From Streptomyces sp. CB02261 (GTDB lineage: Bacteria > Actinomycetota > Actinomycetes > Streptomycetales > Streptomycetaceae): 64,000 nt of DNA. Below are positions 41,864-50,745 of this stretch, in pieces. The stretch is from positions 1-64,000 of the forward strand of contig NZ_LIVX01000012.1 of assembly GCF_001905665.1 (NCBI RefSeq), in the 5' to 3' direction. Below the pieces are notes generated by a model. The model was not told where the DNA came from. It ran no database searches and worked only from the letters and a program-made list of their open reading frames with translations. Every line of letters begins with the position of its first letter. The stretch's first letter is position 1. The translations under genes were made by a program, and so were the position numbers.

Positions 41864-42697
41864 TCAGGCCGCAGCCGCTTTGCGCTTGGCTGTGGTGCTG
41901 GCGAGGCGGAAGGACTGGGTGCCGGTCTCGATGATGTGGGCCTCGAAGGTGAGCCTGTCGACGATGGCCTGGCAGAGCCGCTTGTCGGTGAAGGTCTGGT
42001 CCCACTCGGTGAACGGCCTGTTCGATGCGATCGCGATCGCGTGCCGTTCCTCGCGTTCGGTGAAGATCTGGAACAGCAGCTCGGCGCCGTGCCGGTCGAG
42101 CTTCACGTAGCCGAGCTCGTCCAGGCAGAGCAGGTCCACCCGGCCGTACTTCTTGATCGTGCGACCCAGCTGCTTGTCACTGGCGGCCTCGGCCAGCTCG
42201 TTCACCAGGTTCGCCGCGGTCGTGTAGCGGACGCGCCCGCCGGCCTCCGCGATCGCGGTGCCGAGCCCGATCAGCAGGTGGGACTTGCCGGTGCCGGAAT
42301 CGCCGATCAGGCAGAGCGGGTTGCCGGCCTGGACCCAGGCGGGCTGGGCGAGGGTGTTGATAACCTCGGGCGGGACGTTGGGGTTCTTCGAGAAGTCGAA
42401 GTCCTCGATGCGCTTGTTGCGGGGGAAGCCCGCCTCTTTGACCCGGCGGAACTTGCGCCGCTCGTCGCGGTCCTCGCACTCGCTCTCCAGCAGCTCGGCC
42501 AGGAAGTCCGCGTAGGACGCGTGCTCGCGCAGGGCCTGGGCGGCGAACTCCTCCCAGCGGCCGCGGATCGTGGACAGGCCCAGGTTCCGGCAGGCCGCGT
42601 CGATCGTGGCCGACGGGTCGGCCCCGCGCTGAGCGGGCAGGCCGAAGGAGCCCCACCGCCCCGTGGTCGCCGGGGCGGAGGAGGTGCTCTGCGTCAT
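41864..42697 (-). CDS. istB: IstB transposition helper ATPase, 277 aa
   Basis: This AAA+ DnaA/DnaC-like protein activates the IstA transposase and selects target DNA. Walker A GDSGTGKS lies at residues about 132-139, Walker B DLLCLDELGY at about 190, and sensor region IAIASNRPFTEWDQTFTDKR follows. The N-terminal helical domain is complete, and length is normal. ATG 42697 overlaps the istA stop (ATGA). Confidence 0.95.
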   Translation of the reverse strand: MTQSTSSAPATTGRWGSFGLPAQRGADPSATIDAACRNLGLSTIRGRWEEFAAQALREHASYADFLAELLESECEDRDERRKFRRVKEAGFPRNKRIEDFDFSKNPNVPPEVINTLAQPAWVQAGNPLCLIGDSGTGKSHLLIGLGTAIAEAGGRVRYTTAANLVNELAEAASDKQLGRTIKKYGRVDLLCLDELGYVKLDRHGAELLFQIFTEREERHAIAIASNRPFTEWDQTFTDKRLCQAIVDRLTFEAHIIETGTQSFRLASTTAKRKAAAA

Positions 42698-44346
42698 GCT
42701 GAGCCTTTCGGTTGGATAGAGAGCAACTGGCCGTAGGCGGCCAGCGAGGGTTCCGGCCGGGTGTCCGGCGGCAGTTCAGGACGACGTGCGGGCAGGGAGA
42801 TCACCCGTGCGGAGACGATGTCCTGGTCTTCGGGCCCGTCCTCGGCGGCAGCGGCGGTCGTCGGCGGGGCGATCACGACGGGCGGTGGTCCGCCGGCGGC
42901 GGCGACGGCCTTGCGGGCCTCGATCGCGACGAGGTCCGGGGAGACCGACCCGGCCTGGAGGACCGCGTTCATCCCCGCGATCACCGCTTCGCCGGGCAGC
43001 CGACGGTGCAATAGAAGGACGTCGATCAGGGCCCGGGTGCCTTCCGCCCGGCCTCTGGCTTCGCGGGCGGCCGCCCAGAACGCGTCGTGGACCGGGGTGA
43101 ACAGCCCGCTTTCGCGGGCCGCGGCAAGGCCGGTGGAGTTCTCCAGGGCCCCGGGCTTGGTCCGCAGGATCTCCAGGTAGTGGTCGAGCAGGTCCCGGAA
43201 GCCGTAGCGGCCGGCCAGCCTCGGGTGGCGGACGACGAGCTCGTGCCGTTCGAAGACCCAGACCTCGTCCGCCCGCAGCGAGACGCGAACGTTCTGACCG
43301 ATAAACCGGGCCGGCACCGAGTACTTGTTCTGGCGGACCGTGATCCGAGAGGTCTTGTCGACCTTCGGCGTGAGCGTCAGCCCGACGTCGAACTCCTCGA
43401 ACGGCAACGGCGCCAGCAGCGGGGCCTCGTAGTCGAAGTCGAAGCCGACCGACGTGGGCCGGTTGTCGATGTGGCGGGCGTCCTCGGCCGCCTCGATCTG
43501 CTCGATCCGCGCGTTCAGATCGGCCAGCGTGTCGACGTCGGGGACCGGGACCAGGTGCGAGCGGCGAAACCGGCCGCCCTCGTGCTCGACCCCACCCTTC
43601 TCGTGGGCGCCCTCGATGCCGGGGCGGCAGTAGAACGCGTCGAATCCATAGTGCGACCGGAAGGCCACCCACCTCTGCGACTCCACCCGCGAGCGGCCGA
43701 AGCAGACCTGGGAGACCGCCGGCTTGAGGTTGTCGTAACGGATGTGCCTGGTCGGGACGCCTCCGAGGATCCGGAAGGCGTCCACGTGCCCCTGCATGAA
43801 CGCTTCCTGTCCCGACGTGGAGAACACCCGGTGAACCGCCTTGCCCGAATACGACAGCCGCAGCGTGAACAGCTGGCACTGCATCGGCTTGCCGTCCACC
43901 CGCACCCAGACCTCGGCGAAGTCGACCTCGGCCTCCTCACCGGGCCGGTGGAACTGCGGAACCATGCCCTCGTGCATCATCCGGGCCCGGTCCGCCTCCT
44001 CCTTGATCTGAGGCCGACGGACCCGCAGGTAGTCGTTGAGGGTGGTGTAGGCGACGGCGGTGAAGCCGTACTCGTCGCGCAGTCGGTCCAGGATCCGTTT
44101 GTTGGTGTGCCGCTGCTTCGGCGGCGCGGTCAGATCCGACCGCAGCATCTCGTCGATCCAGCCCTTGGCCGGATCCAGCGCCGACCGGCGCATCACAGGC
44201 TCCTTGCGCTGGGGCGGCAACGCGCTGTCCAGGGCCTGGCGGACCACCCGGCGGTGGACCGCGTAACGGCGGGCCAGCTCGCGGACGGAGGCGTTCTCCA
44301 GCCTCCGGTCGCGGCGGATCCGCTCGAACAACTCAACACGCTGCAA
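42694..44346 (-). CDS. istA: IstA transposase, 550 aa
   Basis: The protein has an N-terminal helix-turn-helix (SVRELARRYAVHRRVVRQAL) and a DDE integrase core with D in AEVDFAEVWV, D in RHIRYDNLKPAV and E in CRPGIEGAHEKGGVE. A C-terminal beta-barrel and Pro-rich tail follow. I prefer TTG 44346, which has AGGAGG at 7 nt; the open frame extends to 44376. Length and motifs are complete, so the enzyme is probably active, in line with the clean ends of the element. Confidence 0.93.
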   Translation of the reverse strand: MQRVELFERIRRDRRLENASVRELARRYAVHRRVVRQALDSALPPQRKEPVMRRSALDPAKGWIDEMLRSDLTAPPKQRHTNKRILDRLRDEYGFTAVAYTTLNDYLRVRRPQIKEEADRARMMHEGMVPQFHRPGEEAEVDFAEVWVRVDGKPMQCQLFTLRLSYSGKAVHRVFSTSGQEAFMQGHVDAFRILGGVPTRHIRYDNLKPAVSQVCFGRSRVESQRWVAFRSHYGFDAFYCRPGIEGAHEKGGVEHEGGRFRRSHLVPVPDVDTLADLNARIEQIEAAEDARHIDNRPTSVGFDFDYEAPLLAPLPFEEFDVGLTLTPKVDKTSRITVRQNKYSVPARFIGQNVRVSLRADEVWVFERHELVVRHPRLAGRYGFRDLLDHYLEILRTKPGALENSTGLAAARESGLFTPVHDAFWAAAREARGRAEGTRALIDVLLLHRRLPGEAVIAGMNAVLQAGSVSPDLVAIEARKAVAAAGGPPPVVIAPPTTAAAAEDGPEDQDIVSARVISLPARRPELPPDTRPEPSLAAYGQLLSIQPKGSA

Positions 44347-44838
44347 AGCCCGGCCTCCTGACACGGCCGTAATCAAGTACTCACACAGCGTGATGCCGGG
44401 CTTGAACCCGGGTCAATACCGCACTACTCCAAACGAGTGCATCCCCGTCGTACCGACTGCCAGGTGGGGCCACTTCAAACCGTTCCGCGGTGGGGCCACA
44501 CGAAGCCGTTCCCCCGGGGCCAAAAGAGGCCGTCCTAGACACGCGTCAACATCACGACAGGACCTCCAAGCCCCCAGAACGCTCGAGATGTGCCGTGGGC
44601 GCTGGAGATTCGCGACCCTGGCGACGGATCAACGCTGCGGTGCGCCGGCTTGCCTGGCGCGCAGTTCACCGTGGCAGGCCAGCGAATCAACTGGCGATGC
44701 ACGGACAAGGATGGCCAGTTCGTCGGCAATGGCATTGGCAGCCCAACGCGCTCCGACGACAAGCCCTGGAGAGTCCTGTACGGTCCCGACGGCTCCTCGC
44801 AAGTAGGCGAGGCCGACATTCTGACCCTCTGGTACTAA

Positions 44839-44953
44839 GCGGCCTCGCACCCCGAGAGGTCGTCCGGCGCGCGCCCGATGGTGCTGAGGCGGACGATGGG
44901 AGTAGAGCCCGCCTGGGAAGCCGTCGCACGTTGCACCGGGCGGGCATCCTGCC
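44839..44953. other. Spacer between disrupted gene and CRISPR array 1
   Basis: The 115 bp after the disrupted gene hold no gene. This is the leader-distal edge of the array. Confidence 0.4.
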
Positions 44954-46625
44954 GGGACCATCCCCACGGGGGCGGGGAGCAGTAACTGCGGCCGCCCGGC
45001 AGCGCGGGGTGGTGGGACCATCCCCGCAGGTGCGGGGAGCAGTCCTGGACGACCGGCTTTTTGCCTGCGGCGGCGGGATCCCCGGGGGTGCGGGGAGCAG
45101 GAGACCCGGCGGACCGCGGCGGCACTGTCCGTGGGACCATCCCCGCGGGTGCGGGGAGCCGGGGGCGGGATGAGCTTCGGGGCCGGGATGCCCGGGACCA
45201 TCCCTGCGGGTGCGGGGAGCAGAAGGACGGCGTCGCGTTCCTGATGCCGGACGCGGGACCATCCCCGCGGGTGCGGGGAGCAGACCATCACCGGCCAGCC
45301 GGTGAAGAACATGGTGGGACCATCCCCGCAGGTGCGGGGAGCAGCTGCCCGCTGCCTACGTCCACCCCAGCACAGTGGGACCATCCCCGCGGGTGCGGGG
45401 AGCAGGAGGTCGGCGGCATGCTGACCGCGTCGTTCGAGGGACCATCCCCGCGCGTGCGGGGAGCAGGAGGTCGGCGGCATGCTGACTGCGTCGTTCGAGG
45501 GACCATCCCCGCGCGTGCGGGGAGGAGAGGTGCCGCTGACGGCTGCGGCTGCGTAGGCGGGGACCATCCCCGCGCGTGCGGGGAGCAGGTGGTTCTCCCG
45601 TTGCGGGTGCGGGCACGCGCGGGACCATCCCCGCGCGTGCGGGGAGCAGCCCAGGCCCCCACTCGCGCGGGGGCCTGGGGCGGGACCATCCCCGCGCGTG
45701 CGGGGAGCAGTAGCTGCGCGGGTCCTCCGGGGGGTTGCACGGGGGGACCATCCCCGCGCGTGCGGGGAGCAGCCCAGGCCCCCACTCGCGCGGGGGCCTG
45801 GGGCGGGACCATCCCCGCGCGTGCGGGGAGCAGGCGATGATCTCCGACGCCTTGTCCTCGTCACCGGGACCATCCCCGCGCGTGCGGGGAGCAGTGTGCG
45901 TCGTGGATCGCCATGCGTACGGAGTCGGGACCATCCCCGCGCGTGCGGGGAGCAGCTCATACGGATGAGGACCGACGTGCGGTCCGGGGGACCATCCCCG
46001 CGCGTGCGGGGAGCAGTCGGAGCCGCGGGCGTTGTTGCCGATGCGCTCGGGACCATCCCCGCGCGTGCGGGGAGCAGTAGGCCCGCGCGATCTTCGCCCG
46101 GTTCTCCGCGGGACCATCCCCGCGCGTGCGGGGAGCAGTACCTCGCCCGGTACGACCAGCGAAAGAGGACGGGCCATCCCCGCGCGTGCGGGGAGCAGTC
46201 GTGGAGAGTTCGGACATGATCTCGGCGATCGGGACCATCCCCGCGCGTGCGGGGAGCAGACCGACCCGTCGGCCCGGAAGAGCAGCTGACCGGGACCATC
46301 CCCGCGCGTGCGGGGAGCAGTCGAGAGCATCCCGAACGGTGGAGGCGACGGAGGGACCATCCCCGCGCGTGCGGGGAGCAGACGGGGTTGGTCCCGTCGT
46401 AGAGCCCGGTGAAGGGACCATCCCCGCGCGTGCGGGGAGCAGGGCGCCTCAGTCGGCGAAGGCCTCACCGAAGAGGGACCATCCCCGCGCGTGCGGGGAG
46501 CAGGGATGCGACCGCCACGTGCAGGCCATGCAGGTGGGACCATCCCCGCGCGTGCGGGGAGCAGCTCGCGCCGTGCATCATGGAGGTGCCAAGAAAGGGA
46601 CCATCCCCGCGCGTGCGGGGAGCAG
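44954..46625 (-). CRISPR. CRISPR array 1, type I-E, about 28 repeats
   Basis: There are about 28 copies of a 29-bp repeat (plus-strand ends GGGACCATCC and GGGGAGCAG, core CCCCGCGCGTGCGGGG) at 61-bp spacing, with spacers of 31-33 bp. By comparison with type I-E repeats, the crRNA strand is minus, so the leader end is at 46625. The four distal repeats (44954-45150) are degenerate, marking the old end. Repeats up to 45377 have core GCGGGTGC and those from 45438 on have GCGCGTGC. Spacers at 45650 and 45773 are identical, and those at 45406 and 45467 differ by one base. Confidence 0.97.
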
Positions 46626-46760
46626 ACTCCATGACCAGCAGTTTTCCTCCGGACCTAACCCGTTTCTCGCCACTTTCGAATATTCCGGCAAACCGCGCAA
46701 TTTCTCGCCCCTGCATGGATGGTGACGATCGCGCGGCCACCACGTCGCTACGGCATCATC
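46626..46760 (-). promoter_or_regulatory. Leader of CRISPR array 1
   Basis: The AT-richer stretch next to the first repeat contains, on the crRNA strand, GCCGGAATATTCGAAAGTGG (46670-46689). It lies 44 nt before the array and matches motifs at the same distance in the other two leaders. Confidence 0.75.
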
Positions 46761-46810
46761 CCCGTCGGTGCGGAGGTGGGTGCAGTTGTAGGCCGTTGCC
46801 TTCTCGTGTA

Positions 46811-46830
46811 CCTGCTACCACCCTGCTACC
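46811..46830 (+). promoter_or_regulatory. Tandem CCTGCTACC repeats before the antitoxin gene
   Basis: CCTGCTACC occurs at 46811-46819 and 46822-46830, 11 bp apart, ending 9 bp before the ATG. One-turn spacing suits a ribbon-helix-helix antitoxin operator. Confidence 0.5.
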
Positions 46831-46839
46831 TTACTCTGT

Positions 46840-47103
46840 ATGAGCACGAACAGGAAGCAGACCCAGCTCCGCCTGACACCCGACACACTCGCCGCCGGCA
46901 AGGACGCCGCAGCAGCCCGCGGACTGGACTTCAACCGGTACATCGAGCGCCTCATCGCCGAGGACACCACCGGCGCCCGAGCCGCCGGCATGACCGCCGC
47001 CCAAGCCCTGATCGACACCCACGGCGACTACCTCGACAATCTCGAAGCCCACCTCGACTCAAAGCCCCCCGCCACCCAGCAGGACCGCGGCGCCGCCGCG
47101 TGA
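46840..47103 (+). CDS. Ribbon-helix-helix antitoxin, 87 aa
   Basis: The N-terminus TQLRLTPDTLAAGKDAAAAR, then GLDFNRYIERLIAED is a ribbon-helix-helix DNA-binding domain: a short beta strand and two helices. The C-terminal acidic helix probably binds the toxin. It is translationally coupled to the downstream gene by GTGA. Tandem repeats just upstream are a likely autoregulatory operator. The module lies between CRISPR arrays 1 and 2. Confidence 0.78.
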   Translation: MSTNRKQTQLRLTPDTLAAGKDAAAARGLDFNRYIERLIAEDTTGARAAGMTAAQALIDTHGDYLDNLEAHLDSKPPATQQDRGAAA

Positions 47104-47477
47104 GCATGTCCCTCCACATCGACCTCTCCTGGATCCTCGAAGTCACCGAACGCGCCGGCCGCGCTGACCCCGCCCCCGACGACCTCGGCGTACCCCTCGC
47201 CGCCGTCGCCCGCCACCAAGCCGAACTCCTCAACCAGCCCATCTACGACGGCCCCTACACCCGCGCCGCCGCCCTCGCCCACACCCTCGGACGCTGCCGC
47301 TGGCTCGAACGCTCCAACCTCACCGTCGCCTGCGCCGTCACCGTCATGTACCTCAACGCCAGCGGCATCCCCGCAAACCCCACCCGCGACCAACTCACCA
47401 CCCTCGCCCACGAGCTCTACACCCCCCACACCACCACCGCCCGCATCGCAAAACTCCTCCGCACCTGGCAGCCCTAA
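47100..47477 (+). CDS. Fic/Doc-like toxin, 125 aa
   Basis: The protein (LHIDLSWILEVTERAGRADP, VAAVARHQAELLNQPIYDGP, then ALAHTLGRCRWLERSNLTVA and YLNASG) matches the Streptomyces group annotated as Fic/Doc-family toxins of addiction modules. The canonical HxFxD/NGNKR motif is not present as such, so activity may differ from the AMP-transferase type. GTG 47100 overlaps the antitoxin stop. Confidence 0.72.
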   Translation: MSMSLHIDLSWILEVTERAGRADPAPDDLGVPLAAVARHQAELLNQPIYDGPYTRAAALAHTLGRCRWLERSNLTVACAVTVMYLNASGIPANPTRDQLTTLAHELYTPHTTTARIAKLLRTWQP

Positions 47478-47528
47478 CCACTCCCACGCCGGGAGCAGCG
47501 CTGTACGTTCATTCGCCTTGACCCTCGC

Positions 47529-49324
47529 GGGACCATCCCCGCGCGTGCGGGGAGCAGAACGGCAGGAGCGGACCGAGCTGCGCGAGGAGGGGACCATCCC
47601 CGCGGATGCGGAGCAGGCCAGGCCCACCGGGAAGAGGCTGTACGAGCCGGGACCATCCCCGCGGGTGCGGGGAGCAGTCTTCCGCGCCGTTTTCAGGTCG
47701 GCCCGCGCCGGGACCATCCCCGCGGGTGCGGGGAGCAGCGGGCCGGGACTGCCCCGCACCGTTTGCGGTGGGGACCATCGCCGCGGGTGCGGGGAGCAGG
47801 CCGGACCGTTCACCGGCCCCCTCCCGGACCTGGGACCATCCCCGCGGGTGCGGGGAGCAGCCGAGCTTCTTGCTCTCCTCGTAGGCGGCCTGGGGACCAT
47901 CCCCGCGGGTGCGGGGAGCAGTTCTTGTTCATGCCCTCACCTCAGACGATGCGGGGACCATCCCCGCGGGTGCGGGGAGCAGGTCGGAGGCCACACCCAA
48001 CCTCGCTCCGCTCGGGGACCATCCCCGCGGGTGCGGGGAGCAGACGCGGAGCTTGTAGGTGCTGGCCGCGTTGGCGGGACCATCCCCGCGGGTGCGGGGA
48101 GCAGGTCGGCTGGCCGGCGGCCCACATGCCCGCGTGGGGACCATCCCCGCGGGTGCGGGGAGCAGCCGCGTCCGCCGGCCAAGGTGGTGTTCGCGGAGGG
48201 ACCATCCCCGCGGGTGCGGGGAGCAGGACGGGTTGCCCCAGCGGCTGCGGGCGGAGGCGGGACCATCCCCGCGGGTGCGGGGAGCAGTTCGGGGCGATCA
48301 GGTTGTGAACGCCGGGCGAGGGACCATCCCCGCGGGTGCGGGGAGCAGCACTGCCACCAGGACCAGCCTTCGGCAGGGCCGGGACCATCCCCGCGGGTGC
48401 GGGGAGCAGCAGATGTACTTAACCGAGTTACCCCGGTTGAAGGGACCATCCCCGCGGGTGCGGGGAGCAGCGGGTTGCTGGCAGGCAGAGGGACGCCCCG
48501 CCGGGACCATCCCCGCGGGTGCGGGGAGCAGCACGTCACGGTGGATGTCATCGGGACGCCGTGGGGACCATCCCCGCGGGTGCGGGGAGCAGTTGAAGAC
48601 GTCCCGGTCGCCGCTGCCGGCGTGGGGACCATCCCCGCGGGTGCGGGGAGCAGGTCTTGCGTCGGAACACGCAGCAAGCGAGCGGGGGACCATCCCCGCG
48701 GGTGCGGGGAGCAGTCGCTTGTCATCCGCCAGCTCGGCCTTCCCGAGGGACCATCCCCGCGGGTGCGGGGAGCAGATCTTGGCGCGGTGGGCGGCGAGCT
48801 GCTCGGGGGGACCATCCCCGCGGGTGCGGGGAGCAGGCTCGCACGTTGCATCCCGCCTCTCCTCGTCAGGGACCATCCCCGCGGGTGCGGGGAGCAGCTG
48901 TGCCGGTACGCCAGTTGCGGCCGTCTCCCGGGACCATCCCCGCGGGTGCGGGGAGCAGAGGGCCGCCGGCGGCCCGGAGGCTTCGGGACAGGGACCATCC
49001 CCGCGGGTGCGGGGAGCAGGACATCGAGACGATCCAGCTCTCGGCCGGCGCGGGACCATCCCCGCGGGTGCGGGGAGCAGTGTTTGAGGATGATCTTCGC
49101 AGCGGCGGCGTTGGGACCATCCCCGCGGGTGCGGGGAGCAGAACGGAGACGTGCGCGGCCTGCGTGCCTACCTGGGACCATCCCCGCGGGTGCGGGGAGC
49201 AGGAGAGCTGGAGCGGCCGCCGGGTGACGAACTTGGGACCATCCCCGCGGGTGCGGGGAGCAGCCCACCGACTGGGCCGTCTTCCCGTACGACGAGGGAC
49301 CATCCCCGCGGGTGCGGGGAGCAG
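47529..49324 (-). CRISPR. CRISPR array 2, type I-E, about 30 repeats
   Basis: There are about 30 repeats of 29 bp at 61-bp spacing and 29 spacers of about 32 bp. Nearly all repeats have plus-strand core CCCCGCGGGTGCGGGG. The first, leader-distal repeat at 47529 instead has the GCGCGTGC core of array 1, and the second (about 47590) has lost two bases. The leader end at 49324 adjoins cas2. Repeats are otherwise almost invariant, a sign of an active array. Confidence 0.97.
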
Positions 49325-49416
49325 ACTCCGTGACCTGCGTTTTTAGAGCGGTCCACTCTTCTTCCGCGCCACTTTCGCTGCATCCGACATATCGAACGAA
49401 AGGTGCGTTTCCTTGC
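49325..49416 (-). promoter_or_regulatory. Leader of CRISPR array 2
   Basis: The 92 bp between array 2 and cas2 contain GTCGGATGCAGCGAAAGTGG on the crRNA strand (49369-49388), 44 nt from the first repeat, plus a TTTTTAGAG run. Confidence 0.75.
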
Positions 49417-49773
49417 TCACGATCTTCCGAAACGGCGCCGTTTCGATGCCTTGCTCCAGCCTGGTTTCGGTGGCGTGTCGCTTGTCCTCTCGGCGCTTCC
49501 TGCCTTCGGGCGGCGGATCAGCGTGAGGCCCTCATGTTCGACGGGGTGCCAGACGTGATCGAAGGTACGGAAGGCGAAGCCCTGCTCATTATTGGTGGTG
49601 TGGGCGAGGAGGGCTCGGCCCTGGTCGGCGTACTGCTGGACTTCGTGCCAGAGGATGTCGCGGATTCGGGCGGAGGGATTTCCGATGAAGACGCCTGCGG
49701 AGATTTCGAGAAGCCAGCGGGTCAGGAAGCCTCTCAGTCCGGGTGGGCAGTTGGTCAGGACGATCACGGTCAC
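49417..49773 (-). CDS. cas2: Cas2 (type I-E), 118 aa
   Basis: The ferredoxin-like start MTVIVLTNCPPGLRGFLTRW then LLEISAGVFIGNPSARIRDI is the characteristic Cas2e N-terminus. Cas2e bridges two Cas1 dimers in the spacer-integration complex. A C-terminal extension of about 25 basic residues is slightly longer than in E. coli. Its start overlaps the cas1 stop (ATGA). Confidence 0.96.
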   Translation of the reverse strand: MTVIVLTNCPPGLRGFLTRWLLEISAGVFIGNPSARIRDILWHEVQQYADQGRALLAHTTNNEQGFAFRTFDHVWHPVEHEGLTLIRRPKAGSAERTSDTPPKPGWSKASKRRRFGRS

Positions 49774-50741
49774 CAGGTCATCGCCCCGTCCTCACCACCG
49801 TCTGATCCGTAGTTGAGTCCGGCCGCGACTCGTTGGTCTCTGTCGCTTTGGAGTGTGACGACGTCTCCATCGGCAGCAACAGTTGGGCCGGAGTCGGCGG
49901 GCGGGAGCAGCAGGCGTTTGATGTCGTCGACGCAGCGATCGAGCAGGAATGTCTCGCGGATGCGGTCGCGAAGGGCCCGGCGTGTGCGGGAGGCGACATC
50001 CTCCTCGTCCTGGCCCGCGATGTCGAAGGCCAGGGGGATGCCGATTTCGGTCTTGTAGAGGTCGGCGATGTCCAGGACGAAGGAGAGCTCGTGGCCTGAG
50101 TGGATGAAGCCGAGTGCCGGACTGCAGCCGAGGGAGGCGACGACCGCGTGCGCGATGCCGTACATGCATTGCGCTGCGGCAGTGATGGCCTGGTTGACGG
50201 GGTCACCGGCAGAGAAGTCGCCTGGCACGTACCTGCGGCCGCGCCACGGTACTGCGGTGCGGGCGGCCTGGGCTCGGTAGCAGGCTTTGACCCGGGTCCC
50301 TTCCCTGCCCAGGAGTTCGCGGCGGGTCAGTCCCTCGGGATCTTCGTCGGGGAACCGGAGGCGGTACATGGCCCGTGCGACGGCGAGGCGTGAACGTGGG
50401 TTCGCCCATTGGGTCGCCTGTGCTTCCGCAAGGGCAGAGGACCGGGTCAGGGCGCGGCCGCCGGCGTAGTAGCGCACGCCTTGCTCGCCTACCCAGGCGA
50501 CAGCGGCTCCGGTTTCTCCCAGGACGCTCATGGCCTGGTGGGTGATGCGGGTTCCGGGGCCGAGCAGCAGGGTGCCGATGGTTGCCGAGGGGATGTGGGT
50601 GGTGCCGTCGGCGTCTTCGGCGGTGATGGCGTTGGCGTCCCGGTGCACGGTGCAGCGCTCCAGATAGATGAAGGAGAGCCGTTCGCCGGTGCGGGTGAGG
50701 TCGCGAGGGGTGAGTGCTGCGCGTCGGGAGACTGTCGTCAC
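49770..50741 (-). CDS. cas1: Cas1 (type I-E) integrase, 323 aa
   Basis: Cas1 inserts new spacers at the leader end. Typical blocks are GERLSFIYLERCTVHRDANA, the LLGPGTRITHQAMSVLGETG region, the catalytic-site region around ALGFIHSGHELSFVLDIADL (His and Asp/Glu metal ligands) and the ending near RCVDDIKRLLLP. GTG 50741 follows GGAGTGA 5 nt after the casE stop. Length is normal. Confidence 0.97.
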   Translation of the reverse strand: MTTVSRRAALTPRDLTRTGERLSFIYLERCTVHRDANAITAEDADGTTHIPSATIGTLLLGPGTRITHQAMSVLGETGAAVAWVGEQGVRYYAGGRALTRSSALAEAQATQWANPRSRLAVARAMYRLRFPDEDPEGLTRRELLGREGTRVKACYRAQAARTAVPWRGRRYVPGDFSAGDPVNQAITAAAQCMYGIAHAVVASLGCSPALGFIHSGHELSFVLDIADLYKTEIGIPLAFDIAGQDEEDVASRTRRALRDRIRETFLLDRCVDDIKRLLLPPADSGPTVAADGDVVTLQSDRDQRVAAGLNYGSDGGEDGAMTW

Positions 50742-50745
50742 GAGG

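Larger units (their letters stand above)
40839..44541 (-). mobile_element. IS21-family insertion sequence with passenger gene, 3.7 kb
   Basis: The ends are inverted: left TGTCTGCGACGGTCTC and right (read inward) TGTCTAGGACGGCCTC. Both are followed by repeated blocks of the form GGAACGG(T/C)TT..TGGCCCCACC, the multiple terminal repeats known in IS21. Ends are 5' TG and 3' CA. A CGCGTCA duplication flanks it, and the interrupted gene can be rejoined in frame. It carries istA and istB with a 4-bp overlap. About 1.0 kb beyond istB, unusual for the family, holds a lipoprotein gene and a hairpin. Confidence 0.9.
40397..44838 (+). pseudogene. Membrane-protein gene split by the IS21 element
   Basis: The left part (40397-40838) encodes an N-terminus with a membrane helix (LWVWFVGLIAAIISGITVAV, about residues 34-56) and Cys-containing domain, ending ...VRVIKRV. 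The right part (44549-44838) continues NITTGPPSPQNARDVPWALE through RINWRCTDKDGQFVGNG to the stop at 44838. Removing 40839-44548 rejoins codons exactly and restores a 243-aa frame. The gene is therefore recently inactivated. Its function is unknown; two Cys pairs suggest an extracellular disulfide domain. Confidence 0.85.

Noticed and set aside
46751..46779. Possible stray CRISPR repeat (CATCCCCGTCGGTGCGG)
   Set aside because: Too many mismatches to the 29-bp repeat and not at the 61-bp spacing; could be chance in this GC content.
44629..49346. Long open frames across CRISPR arrays 1 and 2 on both strands (up to 569 codons, repeating PSPRVRGA or CSPHARGWS)
   Set aside because: They are produced by the 61-bp repeat period plus high GC. 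Translated repeats of this kind are often mis-annotated as hypothetical proteins.
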